From: RYN-433 sp036558265 | GTDB lineage: Bacteria > Planctomycetota > Phycisphaerae > Tepidisphaerales > Tepidisphaeraceae | Direction: 5' to 3' | Length of the DNA: 6,325 nucleotides | NCBI GenBank assembly: GCA_036558265.1 | Contig: DATBFY010000191.1 | Span: 1-6,325, forward strand | Shown here: piece after piece, positions 5,602 through 6,325 of the stretch | Numbering within the stretch: the first letter of the stretch is position 1 | Layout: every line of letters starts with the position of its first letter | Notes under the pieces: model-generated | What the model saw: only the letters and a program-made list of their open reading frames with translations | Database searches by the model: none | What the model was told of the DNA's origin: nothing | Program-made: the position numbers and the translations under genes

Positions 5602-6325
5602 CTACTTCATCTCCTTCGCCTTCGCCCGCACCTCGTCGATGTCCCCCACGTACAGGAATGCCTGCTCGGGCAGGTCGTCGGCCTCGCCCTTGATGATCGC
5701 GTCGAAGCTGCGGAGCGTGTCGGCAACCTTCGTGTAGACGCCCTTCTTGCCGGTGAACTGCTCGGCGACGATGAACGGCTGGCTGAAGAACCGCTCGATC
5801 TTGCGGGCGCGGCTGACGATCAGCTTGTCCTCTTCCGAGAGTTCGTCCACGCCCAGGATGGCGATGATGTCCTGCAGGTCGCGGTAGCGCTGGAGCATCT
5901 GCTGGACCTGGCGGGCGATGCGGAAGTGCTCCTCGCCGACGATCTCGGCGGATAGCGCGCGGCTCGAAGAGGCGAGCGGGTCGACGGCGGGGTAGATGCC
6001 CTTGGCGGCGATGCTGCGCTCGAGGTAGATGAACGCGTCGAGGTGAGCGAACGCGTTGGCGGGCGCGGGGTCGGTCGGGTCGTCGGCCGGCACGTACACC
6101 GCCTGCACGCTGGTGATCGCGCCGTGCTTGGTGCTGGTGATCCGCTCCTGGAGCTGGCCCATCTCGGTCGCCAGCGTCGGCTGGTAACCCACGGCGCTGG
6201 GCATGCGGCCCAGCAGCGCCGACACTTCCGATCCGGCCTGGGTGAAGCGGAAGATGTTGTCGATGAAGAGCAGCGTGTCGGCGCCGGTCTCGTCGCGGAA
6301 GTACTCGGCCATCGTCAGCGCCGAC
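5602..6325 (-). CDS. atpD: F1 ATP synthase subunit beta, C-terminal part (cut by right edge)
   Basis: This is the catalytic beta subunit of the F1Fo ATP synthase, which makes ATP on the cytoplasmic face of the membrane in alternation with alpha subunits. About 241 codons are visible, roughly the C-terminal half; the P-loop and the start lie beyond 6325. Seen in order: SALTMAEYFRDE, Walker B-type strand LLFIDNIFRF, SALLGRMPSAVGYQPTL, the long conserved ERITSTKHGAITSVQAVYVP, the catalytic-site SIAAKGIYPAVDPLASSSR, the DELSEED torque motif in ILGVDELSEEDKL, and the C-terminal helical domain with ARKIERFFSQPF and LPEQAFLYVGDIDE, ending AKAKEMK. Alignment to the E. coli protein from memory needs almost no gaps. 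All the expected motifs are intact, so it should be functional. Downstream, atpC does not follow; a small unknown gene does. The bases just after the stop show no terminator. Confidence 0.97.
   Translation of the reverse strand, partial: SALTMAEYFRDETGADTLLFIDNIFRFTQAGSEVSALLGRMPSAVGYQPTLATEMGQLQERITSTKHGAITSVQAVYVPADDPTDPAPANAFAHLDAFIYLERSIAAKGIYPAVDPLASSSRALSAEIVGEEHFRIARQVQQMLQRYRDLQDIIAILGVDELSEEDKLIVSRARKIERFFSQPFIVAEQFTGKKGVYTKVADTLRSFDAIIKGEADDLPEQAFLYVGDIDEVRAKAKEMK

Overview
The window looks like a piece of a GC-rich Planctomycetota chromosome, perhaps from the Phycisphaerae/Tepidisphaerales side of the phylum. The phylum call rests on the surface proteins. They carry an N-terminal LEPxxRL-type motif (SLEPRRLLA, FEPLEERLA, LEPLEERLT) in place of a classical hydrophobic signal peptide, and two of them end in a dockerin-like pair of calcium-binding repeats. 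The class-level placement is inference. All five genes lie on the minus strand, so transcription runs from high to low coordinates. Coding density is high and no gene-free stretch exceeds about 100 bases.

In order of transcription: (1) the C-terminal half of atpD, the F1 ATP synthase beta subunit, cut by the right edge (5602-6325). (2) After 26 bases, a small 89-residue protein of unknown function (5306-5575), with a hairpin over its stop codon. (3) After about 100 bases, which hold a TATAAT box inside a perfect palindrome, a 962-residue multidomain extracellular protein with a GH76 (alpha-1,6-mannanase family) catalytic domain (2318-5206, GTG start). (4) After 91 bases, a 663-residue parallel beta-helix protein (235-2226) with the same Ig-like/dockerin/tail C-terminus as the GH76 protein. 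(5) A third surface protein, cut by the left edge (1-238), whose start overlaps the previous stop by four bases (ATGA) and whose N-terminus is nearly identical in DNA to that of gene 4.

The window therefore joins a housekeeping locus (the end of an ATP synthase operon, without atpC next to atpD) to an accessory cassette of secreted or surface proteins. Those proteins are mosaics of shared modules: genes 4 and 5 share a 5' module, and genes 3 and 4 share a 3' module (Ig-like, dockerin pair, Pro/Ala linker, conserved LDRAxRxAKxFSVxPV tail). The likely job of the cassette is binding and hydrolysis of extracellular polysaccharide such as mannan-type polymers. The most interesting element is the conserved tail beyond the dockerin, which together with the N-terminal LEPxxRL motif could form an export or anchoring signal pair. 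No RNA gene, CRISPR array, transposase or insertion sequence was seen.
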